Below are positions 26,951-36,083 of a stretch of 64,000 bases of DNA, piece by piece (the stretch's first letter is position 1; each line of letters opens with the position of its first letter). The position numbers and the translations under genes were made by a program. The stretch lies in assembly GCF_000153205.1 (NCBI RefSeq), contig NZ_CH672427.1:1744826-1808825 (forward strand). Direction: 5' to 3'. Source of the DNA: Nitrococcus mobilis Nb-231. GTDB lineage: Bacteria > Pseudomonadota > Gammaproteobacteria > Nitrococcales > Nitrococcaceae. Under the pieces are notes generated by a model. It was not told the origin of the DNA. It saw only the letters and a list, made by a program, of their open reading frames with translations, and ran no database searches.

Positions 26951-27132
26951 CATGAGACTATAGCGCTAACGAACTCGAAATCGCAGCGGCCCGGGTTGCG
27001 AGCCTTCCGCACATGCCAAGCATATTCGGCAGACCGATAAACCGCATGAAGCCGCCAGGTGGGCACCAAAGGACTTACGCTATTGCTGCGGATGTTCGTA
27101 AACGCCTGCCGCCTGGCGCCCCATGCATATGC

Positions 27133-27169
27133 TTGGGATCGGTGATGGCAAAGGTTATACTTTGCCATC
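27133..27169 (+). promoter_or_regulatory. slyD promoter overlapped by a perfect palindrome
   Basis: A sigma-70-type promoter TTGGGA (27133-27138), 17-base spacer, TATACT (27156-27161) lies about 40 bases before slyD. A perfect inverted repeat GATGGCAAAG / CTTTGCCATC (27144-27153 and 27160-27169) covers the spacer and -10 box. A repressor bound there would block the promoter; which protein binds is unknown. Confidence 0.6.
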
Positions 27170-27200
27170 ATCGCCAAAACCAATTATTTAGAGGTTCGAT

Positions 27201-27773
27201 ATGCAAGTTGCCAAAGGCAAAGTCGTGGCGATTAGTTACACGCTGCGCACTAACGGCGTGATCCGCTATATAACCAAAGAGAACAAACCTTTGGAATATC
27301 TCCACGGCGCCGGCACCATCATCCCGGGGCTGGAGAAGGCACTGGAAGGCAAAATAGGCGGCGATCAACTCAGCATCACTGTCCCTCCGGAGGAGGGCTA
27401 CGGCGAGCGCGATGAAAGCCTTCAGCAGAAGGTGCCCGCCGAAGTTTTTCAGGGCGTGGAACAACTCGAACCTGGGATGCAATTCCAGGCCCAAGGCGAG
27501 GATAAGAAGCGCCTCGAAACCGTAACCATCGTCGATGTCGATGAAGAGGAGCAGACCATTACGCTCGACACGAATCACCCACTGGCTGGCCAGACGCTGG
27601 AATTCGATATCACTGTGAACAACGTGCGGGAAGCCACCGAAAGTGAGCTCGAGCGGGGTTACGTGGCCTCTCCACGAGCGCCGAAACGTACCCGTTACCG
27701 CCCCCCCGAGCCTAGCCATGATCATCACGGCCATGATCACAGCCACGACGACCACCATGAGCATGGGCACTGA
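27201..27773 (+). CDS. slyD: FKBP-type peptidyl-prolyl isomerase SlyD
   Basis: A 190-residue cytoplasmic prolyl isomerase and metallochaperone. The split FKBP domain (VAISYTLRTNGVIRY, LHGAGTIIPGLEKALEG, VPPEEGYGERDE) surrounds the insert-in-flap chaperone domain (QQKVPAEVFQGVEQLEPGMQ). The C-terminal tail is very rich in His and Asp (SHDHHGHDHSHDDHHEHGH), the nickel-binding feature of SlyD. It is monocistronic, with its own promoter and a strong terminator. Confidence 0.94.
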   Translation: MQVAKGKVVAISYTLRTNGVIRYITKENKPLEYLHGAGTIIPGLEKALEGKIGGDQLSITVPPEEGYGERDESLQQKVPAEVFQGVEQLEPGMQFQAQGEDKKRLETVTIVDVDEEEQTITLDTNHPLAGQTLEFDITVNNVREATESELERGYVASPRAPKRTRYRPPEPSHDHHGHDHSHDDHHEHGH

Positions 27774-27818
27774 ATTGCCCAGCAGGCACCGCGCACCATC
27801 ATTTTATCGAGAAGGCAA

Positions 27819-27858
27819 AAACAAGGGGTGCCTCCGGGAGGCACCCCTTGTTTTTTGC
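27819..27858 (+). terminator. Bidirectional Rho-independent terminator
   Basis: A perfect stem of about 16 bp (ACAAGGGGTGCCTCC paired with GGAGGCACCCCTTGT) is followed by six T on the plus strand and preceded by A residues. It can end both slyD and the minus-strand cytochrome gene that finishes at 27903. Confidence 0.92.
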
Positions 27859-27902
27859 AGCCACAACAGCCGCGTTGGCCGACAAAATTGCGCTATCGAT
27901 CA

Positions 27903-28250
27903 TTACTTATGCAAGGTGGTGAGCGCACTCTCCTCACGCGACAGATAGGCTGCAATGTCGTACATATCCTCTTCGGAAAGGCCAGCGGCCATCCCCGCCA
28001 TCATGGGATTCTTCCGATCCCCTTCCTTATAGCCTTGCAGGGCCTCAACCAGGTAGTCGCTATATTGTCCCGCCAAAATCGGGAATGTTGGGGCAGAGCT
28101 GCGCCCGCCTTCGCCATGGCAATTGGTGCAGCCTTTCTGTTGGTATTTCTGGCCACCCGCCCTGGCATCGCCGAATTCGATGGCAAAAGCCTGAACCGAA
28201 AACAGGAGGCAGGATAAGAGGCCGAGCGAAAAGACAAGTCTGCGCGTCAT
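27903..28250 (-). CDS. Small class I cytochrome c
   Basis: A 115-residue periplasmic monohaem cytochrome. A signal peptide (MTRRLVFSLGLLSCLLFSVQ, cut near AFA) precedes the haem motif CTNCH, and PMMAGMAAGLSEEDM holds the likely Met ligand. The segment HGEGGRSSAPTFPILAGQYS is typical of c4/c553-like electron carriers. It follows a similar cytochrome gene by 38 bases on the same strand. It may feed the terminal oxidase or cytochrome c peroxidase encoded elsewhere in the window. Confidence 0.9.
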   Translation of the reverse strand: MTRRLVFSLGLLSCLLFSVQAFAIEFGDARAGGQKYQQKGCTNCHGEGGRSSAPTFPILAGQYSDYLVEALQGYKEGDRKNPMMAGMAAGLSEEDMYDIAAYLSREESALTTLHK

Positions 28251-28288
28251 ATTTTTGAACTCCCTAATTCGTTATCGGCTCGACTACA

Positions 28289-28615
28289 CTACTTCCCGGC
28301 CCGGGCAAAATAGGCTGCGATGTCCTCCATATCCTGTGTGCTCAACTGATTCGCTTGAGCGCGCATCGTTGGATTATCGCGATTTCCGTTCTTGTACTCC
28401 TGCAGCGCAGAGACGATGTATGCCGCGTGCTGCCCCCCGACCTTTGGTACGTGGAATACCGGGGACTTTGTAGAAGAGTAACGGTAACCCGGGATAGCAT
28501 GGCAACCTAGACAAGTCTCCGCCTTCTGCTGCCCTTTGGCCGGATTACCTGCGGCTTGTGCTGCAGTGGCCGCCGCGATCATCAAGCCAATAAAAATCAA
28601 AAACTTCGCTCTCAT
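28289..28615 (-). CDS. Small class I cytochrome c
   Basis: A 108-residue periplasmic cytochrome with a signal peptide (FLIFIGLMIAAATAAQAA) and one haem motif CLGCH. The Met ligand is probably in NPTMRAQANQLS. It resembles its downstream neighbour in the last 60 residues (ALQEYKNGNRDNPTMRAQAN against ALQGYKEGDRKNPMMAGMAA), so the pair probably arose by duplication. They are likely co-transcribed. Confidence 0.9.
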   Translation of the reverse strand: MRAKFLIFIGLMIAAATAAQAAGNPAKGQQKAETCLGCHAIPGYRYSSTKSPVFHVPKVGGQHAAYIVSALQEYKNGNRDNPTMRAQANQLSTQDMEDIAAYFARAGK

Positions 28616-28808
28616 GGTTCCCTCTTAAAACCTCTGGAGGACCAAAATTACCGACGACGTAGCACCCATCCCGAATACCCTATGGCCGGCCGCCGGGCAC
28701 TAAATAACTCGCCGTGTAACGCCGTTTTTTATGATAACATAAATTATATTGGAAGTAAAGGCATCAGGTCAACCCGACAACGCCGTTTCTCGAAAAAATA
28801 GCTGCCAG

Positions 28809-29081
28809 TCACACAATGTCGAATCCCTGGATGTTGGGGTCCGCTGCGGACTCGACCTCCACGGCCGTGACCCGGGACTGCGAAGGCCCCCTGCGCAACC
28901 ACACGACCAGAGCATCAATTGCACGCGTCTCACCACAAGCGAGCACTTCGACGCGACCATCCGGAAGATTTCTGACATAGCCGCACAGCCCCAACCGGAT
29001 GGCTTGCTTACGCGTACTGGCCCGATAAAATACACCCTGCACCTTTCCGGAGACATAACAACGGATGCACCGTATGCTCAT
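28809..29081 (-). CDS. acyP: Acylphosphatase
   Basis: A 90-residue enzyme that hydrolyses acyl phosphates. The catalytic loop VSGKVQGVFYRASTRKQA holds the conserved Arg, and the conserved Asn is in GYVRNLPDGRVEVLACG. The ATG at 29081 gives the usual length; an upstream TTG at 29102 would add seven residues without a better ribosome site. It stands alone on the minus strand. Confidence 0.93.
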   Translation of the reverse strand: MSIRCIRCYVSGKVQGVFYRASTRKQAIRLGLCGYVRNLPDGRVEVLACGETRAIDALVVWLRRGPSQSRVTAVEVESAADPNIQGFDIV

Positions 29082-29193
29082 AAGCGAAACGGATTGATCC
29101 AAATGAATTGCGCAGAGACTATCGGAGTTTCTTTGTTATATTGCAACCAAATTATGCGCCTCGAGGTGGGAAACTCAATTTGCTCTCATGCGG

Positions 29194-29529
29194 CTATGGC
29201 GTGCGTTGCACGGCCAATGCCGCCTTGCGCGCGGCAATTGCCCGCGCCCGAGCTGTCAATGCGGTCCGTCGCGCCAGTTTATATTCACCCCGATACAAGC
29301 TCAGCATGGCCTGCTCCATCAGACTCTGCGCCTCTTGAAAGCGCTTGGGCGAATATTGCGGGCTCCCAGCTGCGCGAGCCGCCTCGATAGCCTGGCGTGC
29401 ATCGCTCATCTCCTGCACGGGTGCTTGCTCAGGATCGGCCGGCAAAGTAGCGCAACCCGCCGCCCACATGGCAGCGCCCAGCGTCACCGCAAGCAGGACA
29501 CCCCGCACTACACCCGTTTGCCTACTCAT
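29194..29529 (-). CDS. DUF4398-type lipoprotein
   Basis: A 111-residue lipoprotein with a lipobox AAGC after a hydrophobic signal (VLLAVTLGAAMWAAGC). The mature part is helical and Ala/Arg-rich (MSDARQAIEAARAAGSPQYS, FQEAQSLMEQAMLSLYRGEY), which matches the DUF4398 family often found with OmpA-like or TPR envelope proteins. Its function is unknown. The ATG at 29529 is preferred over the GTG at 29544. Confidence 0.78.
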   Translation of the reverse strand: MSRQTGVVRGVLLAVTLGAAMWAAGCATLPADPEQAPVQEMSDARQAIEAARAAGSPQYSPKRFQEAQSLMEQAMLSLYRGEYKLARRTALTARARAIAARKAALAVQRTP

Positions 29530-29792
29530 CCACCGCAACTGCACTTTGTGATTTGATCGTGTGGCGAGCCCACAACGAAAGCCCCGTTTCGCAGTTATCT
29601 ATTCTAAAACAAACCTGCACCGATCTGTTACAGCACCCATTGGGTAGGCTACACCGCTACCCCACGAGCCATGCTCGTCGCAGACCCGACCACGAAGCGA
29701 ACGTAGGCGGCTACGGGCGATGACTGGCGGAAAGTTGTATTATCTCAGCTTTGGTTTTACTGCCCAGCCCCGGCCCCGCCTAGGAGGTAACC

Positions 29793-30140
29793 ATGGCTGT
29801 TCGCATTTATCATAACCCCAACTGCTCCAAGTCCCGCGCTACACTCGAGCTGCTCCGAGACCGCGGCGTCGAACCCGAGATCATCGAATATTTGAAGACT
29901 CCGCCGAGCGAGGCCGAGCTGGAGGCCATTCTCACGGACTTGGGATTCACTCCACGGGAGTTGATGCGCCGCAATGAACCCGAATACCGCGACCACGCGT
30001 TGGACAGTGATTCATTAACACGCGAGCAGCTCATCCGCGCCATGGTTCAGCACCCTCGACTGATCGAGCGGCCGATCGTAGTCAACCGAGGGAAAGTCGC
30101 AATTGGTCGCCCCCCAGAGGCTGTTTTGAAGATTCTATAA
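29793..30140 (+). CDS. arsC: ArsC-family arsenate reductase (glutaredoxin-dependent type)
   Basis: A 115-residue thioredoxin-fold protein. The active Cys is in HNPNCSKSR, with the supporting Arg residues in LMRRNEPEY and LIERPIVV. Members of the ArsC/YfgD branch reduce arsenate or act as general glutathione-linked reductases. With no arsB or arsR beside it, the YfgD-like housekeeping role is as likely as arsenic resistance. A strong AGGAGG site precedes the start. Confidence 0.9.
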   Translation: MAVRIYHNPNCSKSRATLELLRDRGVEPEIIEYLKTPPSEAELEAILTDLGFTPRELMRRNEPEYRDHALDSDSLTREQLIRAMVQHPRLIERPIVVNRGKVAIGRPPEAVLKIL

Positions 30141-30242
30141 CAGCCGCGCCGCTTACCCGCTCCGGCAGAGATCGGCGGTCTCAACCCTCTGCGCCGAGGT
30201 AGAATATTATGTTAAATGTCCCCGTAGCAGCGTTGCTGTGAT

Positions 30243-30986
30243 CTAATCGTTGTTCGCCTCGGCCAGCACCTTTTTGACAAACGGAACAGTAAGGCGACGC
30301 TGCGCTTGCAGCGATGCCGCATCGAACTTGTCAAGCAGCTGAAAGAAATAGCCCGTGTCGCGCCGGCAATGGTTGAGCAGATAACGCGCCGTCGCCTTGG
30401 GCAGTTCCAGACCGCGGCGCTGTGCTCGCCGAGATAAAGCCAGCACGTTGTCCTCGTCGCCGAGCTTCTCTAACCGTAGCACCAGCACCCCTTGCAGACG
30501 TGAAACAAGATCGGGCAAGGCTAGGCCCAGCTTCGCCGGACGCCGTGGGCCGGCCATGAGCAGTTCTCGGCCGGCGTCCTGCAGCCGATTGAATAGATGA
30601 AAGGCGGCCTGTTGCCACTCGATGGCTTTGGTCAAGCAGTCCAGATCGTCGAGCGCCACCACATCGACCCCTTCCAACTCTTGCAAAAGCCGTGGTGAGC
30701 GATTTACCAACTGCCGGAGAGGCAGATAAACCACAGCCCGCCCCCAAGCGCTGGCTTCGCCGCAAGCCGCCTGCAGCAAATGCGATTTGCCAACTCCAGG
30801 CTCGCCGTAGAGATAAATCACACGCCTACGATCACCCTTCCCGATAAGTTCCAGAGCCGCCACCGCCTCGGCATTTGGGCCAGCAACGAATCCGGCAAAA
30901 TCGAAACGCTCATCCCATTGGAAATCCAAAGCCAGCTGCCGCCCACAGCTGCAATCATTGCTTCCTGTTCCGACCATACCAACCAT
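30243..30986 (-). CDS. hda: DnaA regulatory inactivator Hda
   Basis: A 247-residue DnaA-like AAA+ protein that, bound to the DNA polymerase clamp, switches DnaA-ATP to DnaA-ADP after initiation. The clamp-binding motif QLALDF lies near the N-terminus, followed by Walker A GEPGVGKSH and Walker B VVALDDLD. It lacks the DnaA DNA-binding domain, as expected. Hda near DUF2066-purM-purN is a common gammaproteobacterial arrangement. Confidence 0.93.
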   Translation of the reverse strand: MVGMVGTGSNDCSCGRQLALDFQWDERFDFAGFVAGPNAEAVAALELIGKGDRRRVIYLYGEPGVGKSHLLQAACGEASAWGRAVVYLPLRQLVNRSPRLLQELEGVDVVALDDLDCLTKAIEWQQAAFHLFNRLQDAGRELLMAGPRRPAKLGLALPDLVSRLQGVLVLRLEKLGDEDNVLALSRRAQRRGLELPKATARYLLNHCRRDTGYFFQLLDKFDAASLQAQRRLTVPFVKKVLAEANND

Positions 30987-31180
30987 CGCTCTGCAAATGG
31001 AACCTACCGCTTGCTACCAGTACCACGACGCAGCCTCTTTTAGCGTCGAGCTGAATACATCGGCACACTCTACCGCTCCTAATCCAAGACGCTAAGAGCA
31101 GCGGCAACAACAGAACAATAAGCGCAACCGCTCCGCGCCAACGGCGCTATGGCTCACTTTGCCCAAGAAAGCGGATTGAT

Positions 31181-32275
31181 TCATCGGATCAGCCGATAGG
31201 TAAGCTCACTCTGAGCCGAGGACGGATTGTCGGCGGCACTTCCATCGGACGAGGCGAGCGGCAACGGGGCGGAGGATTCCAACCTTGGGTGATGCGCCAA
31301 CTCCTGCTCAATCTGACTGCGGGCCACGTTCAGTGAGAGTTTTATGCTGACCCACTCCGCCTCGGCCCGACGTAAGTGTATCGCAGCCACACCTGGCAAA
31401 CTTGTCAGCAGTTCCTCAAGCGCTGCAAACCGCTCCAGCGAGTCGACCCCGCCGATCCGGATCTGCAGCCGGCTGGACGCGGCCAGATCGGGTAACAGCG
31501 TGTAGCTGGAGCGCAGCCTCGCGGCCAACACCGGCACGCCTTGCGCCAACGCCTGCTCGATGCTGACACCCCCGCTCTCCCAGCTGCTATTCGAATCATC
31601 TTGATACAGCGACCAACGTCCCTGCCAGTTGCCCGAGCGGCTCCGAGTGATCCGCAGTATCAGCACTAACTCGGTCGAATAGCGGCGCGAGGCCGCCAGC
31701 ACCGGCTCACTGAATCCATCGGCAACATCACTGTAGCTCACGCGCTGCCGATCCTGGCTATCCAAGAGTGGGAAAATCACCGGTATCCCAAGCTCGGCAA
31801 CGGCCCTGCTCAGCGCCTCGTGCAGCTGCGACCCAGCCGCCGCGTTGACCAATTCCTGCTCACCATTGGAGTCAAATGCAAACCACACCAGCACTGGCGG
31901 CCGCGCGGCCTGCCAAATGGGAATCCCACGCTGGATCAAGACACGGCGCAGGCTCTGCCCATCGAAGCGCGTGATCAGCTCGAGTCGCCCCCCTTCGCCA
32001 TGCTCGTAGTGATATTGCTGCAAATACGGCTGCGGGCTCGTCATCAACGAGGCTACCGGCGCCGCATGAGCAATATCCGCACGCCCGGTCAAGCGCACCA
32101 GAACTTGGGTAATAGCGGCCCTTAGCGCTTCAGCGCGGGCACCGGCACTTTGGTCGGTAACTGCCACCCGAGCGGTGGGCAAATCCTGCCCACAGGCGGT
32201 ACGGCTTGAGCCGGCATACAGCAAGGTCAAGCCAATGCACACTATGAAAACCCTTGCCATGAGACCGGCGCCCAT
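31181..32275 (-). CDS. DUF2066 domain protein, exported
   Basis: A 364-residue protein of the DUF2066 family, which in gammaproteobacteria sits next to purM as here. A hydrophobic signal segment (VFIVCIGLTLLYAGSS) lies near the N-terminus, and the mature part has the DUF2066 core (AAITQVLVRLTGRADIAHA and FDGQSLRRVLIQRGIPIW). The ATG at 32275 has a very strong GGAGGGGGG site seven bases upstream and is preferred over the longer start at 32326. Its function is unknown. It is divergent from purM with about 140 bases between. Confidence 0.86.
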   Translation of the reverse strand: MGAGLMARVFIVCIGLTLLYAGSSRTACGQDLPTARVAVTDQSAGARAEALRAAITQVLVRLTGRADIAHAAPVASLMTSPQPYLQQYHYEHGEGGRLELITRFDGQSLRRVLIQRGIPIWQAARPPVLVWFAFDSNGEQELVNAAAGSQLHEALSRAVAELGIPVIFPLLDSQDRQRVSYSDVADGFSEPVLAASRRYSTELVLILRITRSRSGNWQGRWSLYQDDSNSSWESGGVSIEQALAQGVPVLAARLRSSYTLLPDLAASSRLQIRIGGVDSLERFAALEELLTSLPGVAAIHLRRAEAEWVSIKLSLNVARSQIEQELAHHPRLESSAPLPLASSDGSAADNPSSAQSELTYRLIR

Positions 32276-32419
32276 CGCCTTACCCCCCTCCGAGGCATAC
32301 TCGACCACGGCTCGCATTTCGCTCACCTACGGTAGCATGAACACTAGGCAGGCCGTCCCCCGGCATTCATATTGCCGAGCTCGGGGACTACCATTAGGGA
32401 TCTTGCAAGGAGACACATC

Positions 32420-33472
32420 GTGGCTGAGGACACCTCTCGGGCAAATCTGACGTACCGGGACGCCGGCGTCGACATCGACGCCGGCGCCCAGCTTGTGGAA
32501 CGCATCAAGGCGGATGTGGCAACGACCATGCGCCCCGAAGTACTAGGCGGACTCGGTGGCTTCGGCGGACTGTTCGAGCTGTCACTGCAACGCTACCACA
32601 ATCCCGTATTGGTCTGCGGCAGTGACGGGGTCGGGACTAAACTGAAATTAGCCATCGAAACAGGCTGCCATGAAACCATCGGGGTCGACCTAGTGGCGAT
32701 GTGTGTCAATGATATCGTCGTCACGGGCGCCGAGCCGCTGTTCTTCCTCGATTATTATGCAACCGGCCGGCTCGAGTTGGATGTGGCGCAACGGGTGATT
32801 CGGGGCATTACGCGAGGATGCCGCGAAGCCGGTGCCGCACTCATCGGCGGCGAAACCGCGGAGATGCCAGGTATTTATGCGAGTAACCACTACGATCTGG
32901 CGGGCTTTAGCGTCGGCATCGTGGAAAAAGCCGCCATCATCGACGGCAGCCGCGTGCGCCCCGGTGATGCGCTGATCGGTATCGCCTCCAGCGGCCTGCA
33001 CTCCAACGGCTACTCGCTGGTGCGACATGTGCTGGAAACCCGTGGCATCACCCTGGCCACCGAGCTGAATGGCCAAGCTCTAACGGAGCTGCTAATGACG
33101 CCGACCCGCATTTACGTCCGTGCGGTACGCGCCCTCATCGAGGAAGTGGAGATTCGCGCCCTCTGCCATATTACCGGCGGGGGGCTGCTCGACAATCTGC
33201 CGCGGGTCTTGCCGAGCAAAACGCAAGCCCGGATCGATGCCCACACCTGGGAGTGGCCCACGGTCTTCAGCTGGCTCCAGCGCGAAGGCGGCATCTCCAG
33301 GCAAGAGATGTACCGGGTATTCAACTGCGGGGTCGGAATGGTGGTTGCGCTCGCGCCACAGGACGTCGATCACGCACTGGGGGTGTTGCGAAGCGCGGGC
33401 GAAACCGCTTGGCAATTGGGTGAAGTGGCGGCGGGACCCACCGAGCGGCCACTGGTGCGAATCGAGGAGTGA
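32420..33472 (+). CDS. purM: Phosphoribosylformylglycinamidine cyclo-ligase
   Basis: A 350-residue purine biosynthesis enzyme (AIR synthetase). Hallmarks are [67 protein letters not shown] and [16 protein letters not shown]. The start is the GTG at 32420, preceded by AGGAG and giving the family N-terminus; the in-frame extension to 32372 has no support. purN follows after 3 bases, so the two form an operon. Confidence 0.96.
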   Translation: MAEDTSRANLTYRDAGVDIDAGAQLVERIKADVATTMRPEVLGGLGGFGGLFELSLQRYHNPVLVCGSDGVGTKLKLAIETGCHETIGVDLVAMCVNDIVVTGAEPLFFLDYYATGRLELDVAQRVIRGITRGCREAGAALIGGETAEMPGIYASNHYDLAGFSVGIVEKAAIIDGSRVRPGDALIGIASSGLHSNGYSLVRHVLETRGITLATELNGQALTELLMTPTRIYVRAVRALIEEVEIRALCHITGGGLLDNLPRVLPSKTQARIDAHTWEWPTVFSWLQREGGISRQEMYRVFNCGVGMVVALAPQDVDHALGVLRSAGETAWQLGEVAAGPTERPLVRIEE

Positions 33473-33475
33473 GCA

Positions 33476-34147
33476 ATGCCTGCAGCGGCGTTGCGCGTTG
33501 TCGTGCTGATCTCGGGCCATGGCAGCAACCTACAGATTTTCATCGATGGCCAAAATTCCGGGCACCTGCCCATCGACATACAAGCCGTGATCAGCAACCG
33601 AGCCGATGCCTATGGGCTCGTGCGCGCCGAGCGGGCAGGCATCGAATATGAAATTCTGACGCAGCGGGATTTCGCTGACCGAGAACACTACGACCGCGCC
33701 CTACGGGACCGAGTAGCCCACTACCGAGCGGAGCTGGTCATCATGGCCGGCTTCATGCGTATTCTCACGCCGGTATTCGTCTGCGCCTACGAGGGGCGCC
33801 TGATCAATATTCACCCCTCGCTGTTGCCCGCCTTGCGCGGGCTGCATACCCACGAACGGGTGCTGCAAGCGGGCCTGAGCGAGCACGGCTGCAGCGTGCA
33901 CTACGTAACCCCGGAGTTGGATGCCGGACCGGTGATCGTTCAGGCCCGGGTACCCGTGCAGCAGGGTGACCGCGTAGAGTCTTTGCAGCAACGGGTGCAG
34001 CGCCAGGAATACCGCATCTACCCGCTTGCCGTTCGCTGGATCGCCGAGGGGCGTATCGAGCTGCGCGACGGCGCTGTCTGGTACCAGGGGCGACGCCAGG
34101 ACCAGCCCCCGGTCGTGACCGCTGACGATGACCTGGACCGTCTTTAG
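33476..34147 (+). CDS. purN: Phosphoribosylglycinamide formyltransferase
   Basis: A 223-residue folate-dependent GAR transformylase. The N-terminal loop VVLISGHGSNLQ, the catalytic INIHPSLLPALRGLHTHER (Asn, His) and HYVTPELDAGPVIVQ (Asp) are all present. It is coupled to purM with a 3-base gap and converges on dcd. Confidence 0.96.
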   Translation: MPAAALRVVVLISGHGSNLQIFIDGQNSGHLPIDIQAVISNRADAYGLVRAERAGIEYEILTQRDFADREHYDRALRDRVAHYRAELVIMAGFMRILTPVFVCAYEGRLINIHPSLLPALRGLHTHERVLQAGLSEHGCSVHYVTPELDAGPVIVQARVPVQQGDRVESLQQRVQRQEYRIYPLAVRWIAEGRIELRDGAVWYQGRRQDQPPVVTADDDLDRL

Positions 34148-34164
34148 CGAACAGGCCCGTCCCG

Positions 34165-34728
34165 TCAAGGTCGCGGTAAAGTAACGCCACGCTGGCCCAT
34201 GTATTTACCGCTGCGATCCTTGTAAGAGCGCTCACAGACCTCATCGGATTCGAGGAATAGCATCTGCGCAACCCCCTCATGGGCATAGATCTTCGCCGGC
34301 AGCGGCGTGGTGTTCGAGAACTCCAACGTGACGTGCCCTTCCCATTCGGGCTCGAGCGGCGTTACGTTAACGATAATCCCGCAGCGGGCATAGGTGGATT
34401 TGCCCAGACAAATCGTGAGGACGTTACGGGGAATGCGCAGAAACTCGATGGTCCGCGCCAAAGCAAAGGAATTCGGCGGGATGATGCAGACATCGGCCTT
34501 GACGTCGACGAAGCTCGACTCGTCGAAGCGCTTCGGATCGACGATGGCCGAGTTGATGTTCGTGAAAATTTTGAACTCATCGGCGCATCGCACATCGTAA
34601 CCGTAACTCGAAGTACCATACGAGATCAGCCGACCGGCCGAGCTCTGGCGGACCTGCTCCGGCTCGAAGGGCTCGATCATGCCCTCCGCCGCCATGCGGC
34701 GGATCCAACTGTCGGGCTTGATACTCAT
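34165..34728 (-). CDS. dcd: dCTP deaminase
   Basis: A 187-residue trimeric enzyme that deaminates dCTP to dUTP for thymidylate synthesis. The conserved segments [35 protein letters not shown] and the catalytic Glu in [18 protein letters not shown] are intact. The dcd-apbC neighbourhood is shared with other gammaproteobacteria, though metG is absent here. Confidence 0.96.
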   Translation of the reverse strand: MSIKPDSWIRRMAAEGMIEPFEPEQVRQSSAGRLISYGTSSYGYDVRCADEFKIFTNINSAIVDPKRFDESSFVDVKADVCIIPPNSFALARTIEFLRIPRNVLTICLGKSTYARCGIIVNVTPLEPEWEGHVTLEFSNTTPLPAKIYAHEGVAQMLFLESDEVCERSYKDRSGKYMGQRGVTLPRP

Positions 34729-34810
34729 TCGCTCACCGGCCGCAAAACGTCCGACCCACGGCTAGCGGCCTTGTGCAGCACGCGCCGGCGCGGCGCCCAT
34801 AGCAACATTT

Positions 34811-35902
34811 TCAATCCTCCACCACGATCTGGGGAAATGGGCTCGAAGGCGCCGCGGCAAGCTTCGAGAGCTGTGCGGCCGTGCGCAAGGCGGCTTGCCG
34901 ATAAAGTTCGGCAACCCGCCCATCGGGCTCCGCGACCACACTGGGTCGGCCGTTATCCGCTTGCTCACGGATGCGCCCGTCCAGCGGCAACGCGCCGATC
35001 AATACCACGCCTTCCTCCTCCGCCAAGCGCTTGCCGCCGCCTTCCCCGAAGATGTGCTCCGCATGACCGCACTGACTGCAGGTGTGGATGCTCATGTTCT
35101 CGAGCACCCCCAGCACGGGCACCCTGACCTTCTGAAACATCCGAATGCCCTTGCGGGCATCGAGCGTTGCGATTTCCTGCGGAGTCGTCACTACGACGGC
35201 CCCGCTGACTGGTACCCGCTGCGCCAGAGTCAGTTGGATATCACCGGTACCGGGCGGCAGGTCCACGACGAGGTAATCGAGATCCTGCCAACGTGTGTCG
35301 TTGAGCAACTGGGTCAAGGCTTGGGTAACCATGGGACCCCGCCAGACCATCGGCGCCTCCTCTTCGATGAGAAAGCCGATGGACATGACTTGGACCCCAT
35401 AATTCTCCAACGGCGTGATGCTCTTGCCATCGGGGCTCTCGGGACGCCGACCGGCCACGCCCATCATGCGAGGCTGACTCGGACCGTAGATATCGGCATC
35501 GAGCACCCCGACTCTGGCCCCTTCATCGGCGAGTGCCAAAGCCAGGTTGGCGGCGACCGTCGATTTACCCACTCCGCCTTTGGCCGAGGCGACGGCGATG
35601 ATGTTGCGCACATTCGCAAGCGGCTTCAACTTCACTTGCACGGCCCGCGAAGTAACCCGCCAGCCGACTTCTACCGTAACCTCTATCCCAGGCAGCGCTG
35701 CCGTTACCACATCGACCAAGCCCGCACGCAGTTGCACCTGGTAGCGCCCGACCGGAAAACCCAGCCGCAATAGGATACGAACGCGCCGGTCTTCCGTTAC
35801 GATCCGCTCGACCGCGCCGGCCGTAAGCAAATCCATACCTAAAAACGGTTCGGTCCACCGCTGGATCGCCTGCTCGATCGCCGTGCGGCTTACTTCAGCC
35901 AT
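34811..35902 (-). CDS. apbC: Iron-sulfur cluster carrier protein ApbC/Mrp
   Basis: A 363-residue P-loop ATPase that carries and delivers Fe-S clusters. It has an N-terminal DUF59-like domain (residues 1-85), the deviant Walker A SAKGGVGKST (about 104-113), DADIYGPSQPRMMG and the cluster-binding CxxC in CSQCGH. The ATG at 35902 after AAAGGTGG is the normal family start; the frame upstream to 36055 is not supported. It probably forms a transcript with dcd. Confidence 0.94.
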   Translation of the reverse strand: MAEVSRTAIEQAIQRWTEPFLGMDLLTAGAVERIVTEDRRVRILLRLGFPVGRYQVQLRAGLVDVVTAALPGIEVTVEVGWRVTSRAVQVKLKPLANVRNIIAVASAKGGVGKSTVAANLALALADEGARVGVLDADIYGPSQPRMMGVAGRRPESPDGKSITPLENYGVQVMSIGFLIEEEAPMVWRGPMVTQALTQLLNDTRWQDLDYLVVDLPPGTGDIQLTLAQRVPVSGAVVVTTPQEIATLDARKGIRMFQKVRVPVLGVLENMSIHTCSQCGHAEHIFGEGGGKRLAEEEGVVLIGALPLDGRIREQADNGRPSVVAEPDGRVAELYRQAALRTAAQLSKLAAAPSSPFPQIVVED

Positions 35903-36083
35903 AACCGTGCCACCTTTTAGCAACGAATTCACCGTATAAATTCTAACCCCGGAGGCGATCCGAAACCCACCGCAGATTCGGCTCGCAGCGGCGCCCGCAC
36001 GGTTGCGTTTCATCGTGTTTTCTGGCGCTATTGCGCGGTGTAACTGTCGTACCAACCACTGCCCAGTTTACAGGGATCTTCGA

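Noticed and set aside
27903..28615. A c4-type dihaem cytochrome made by joining the two small cytochrome genes
   Set aside because: Each frame has its own signal peptide, start and stop, so they are two separate proteins.
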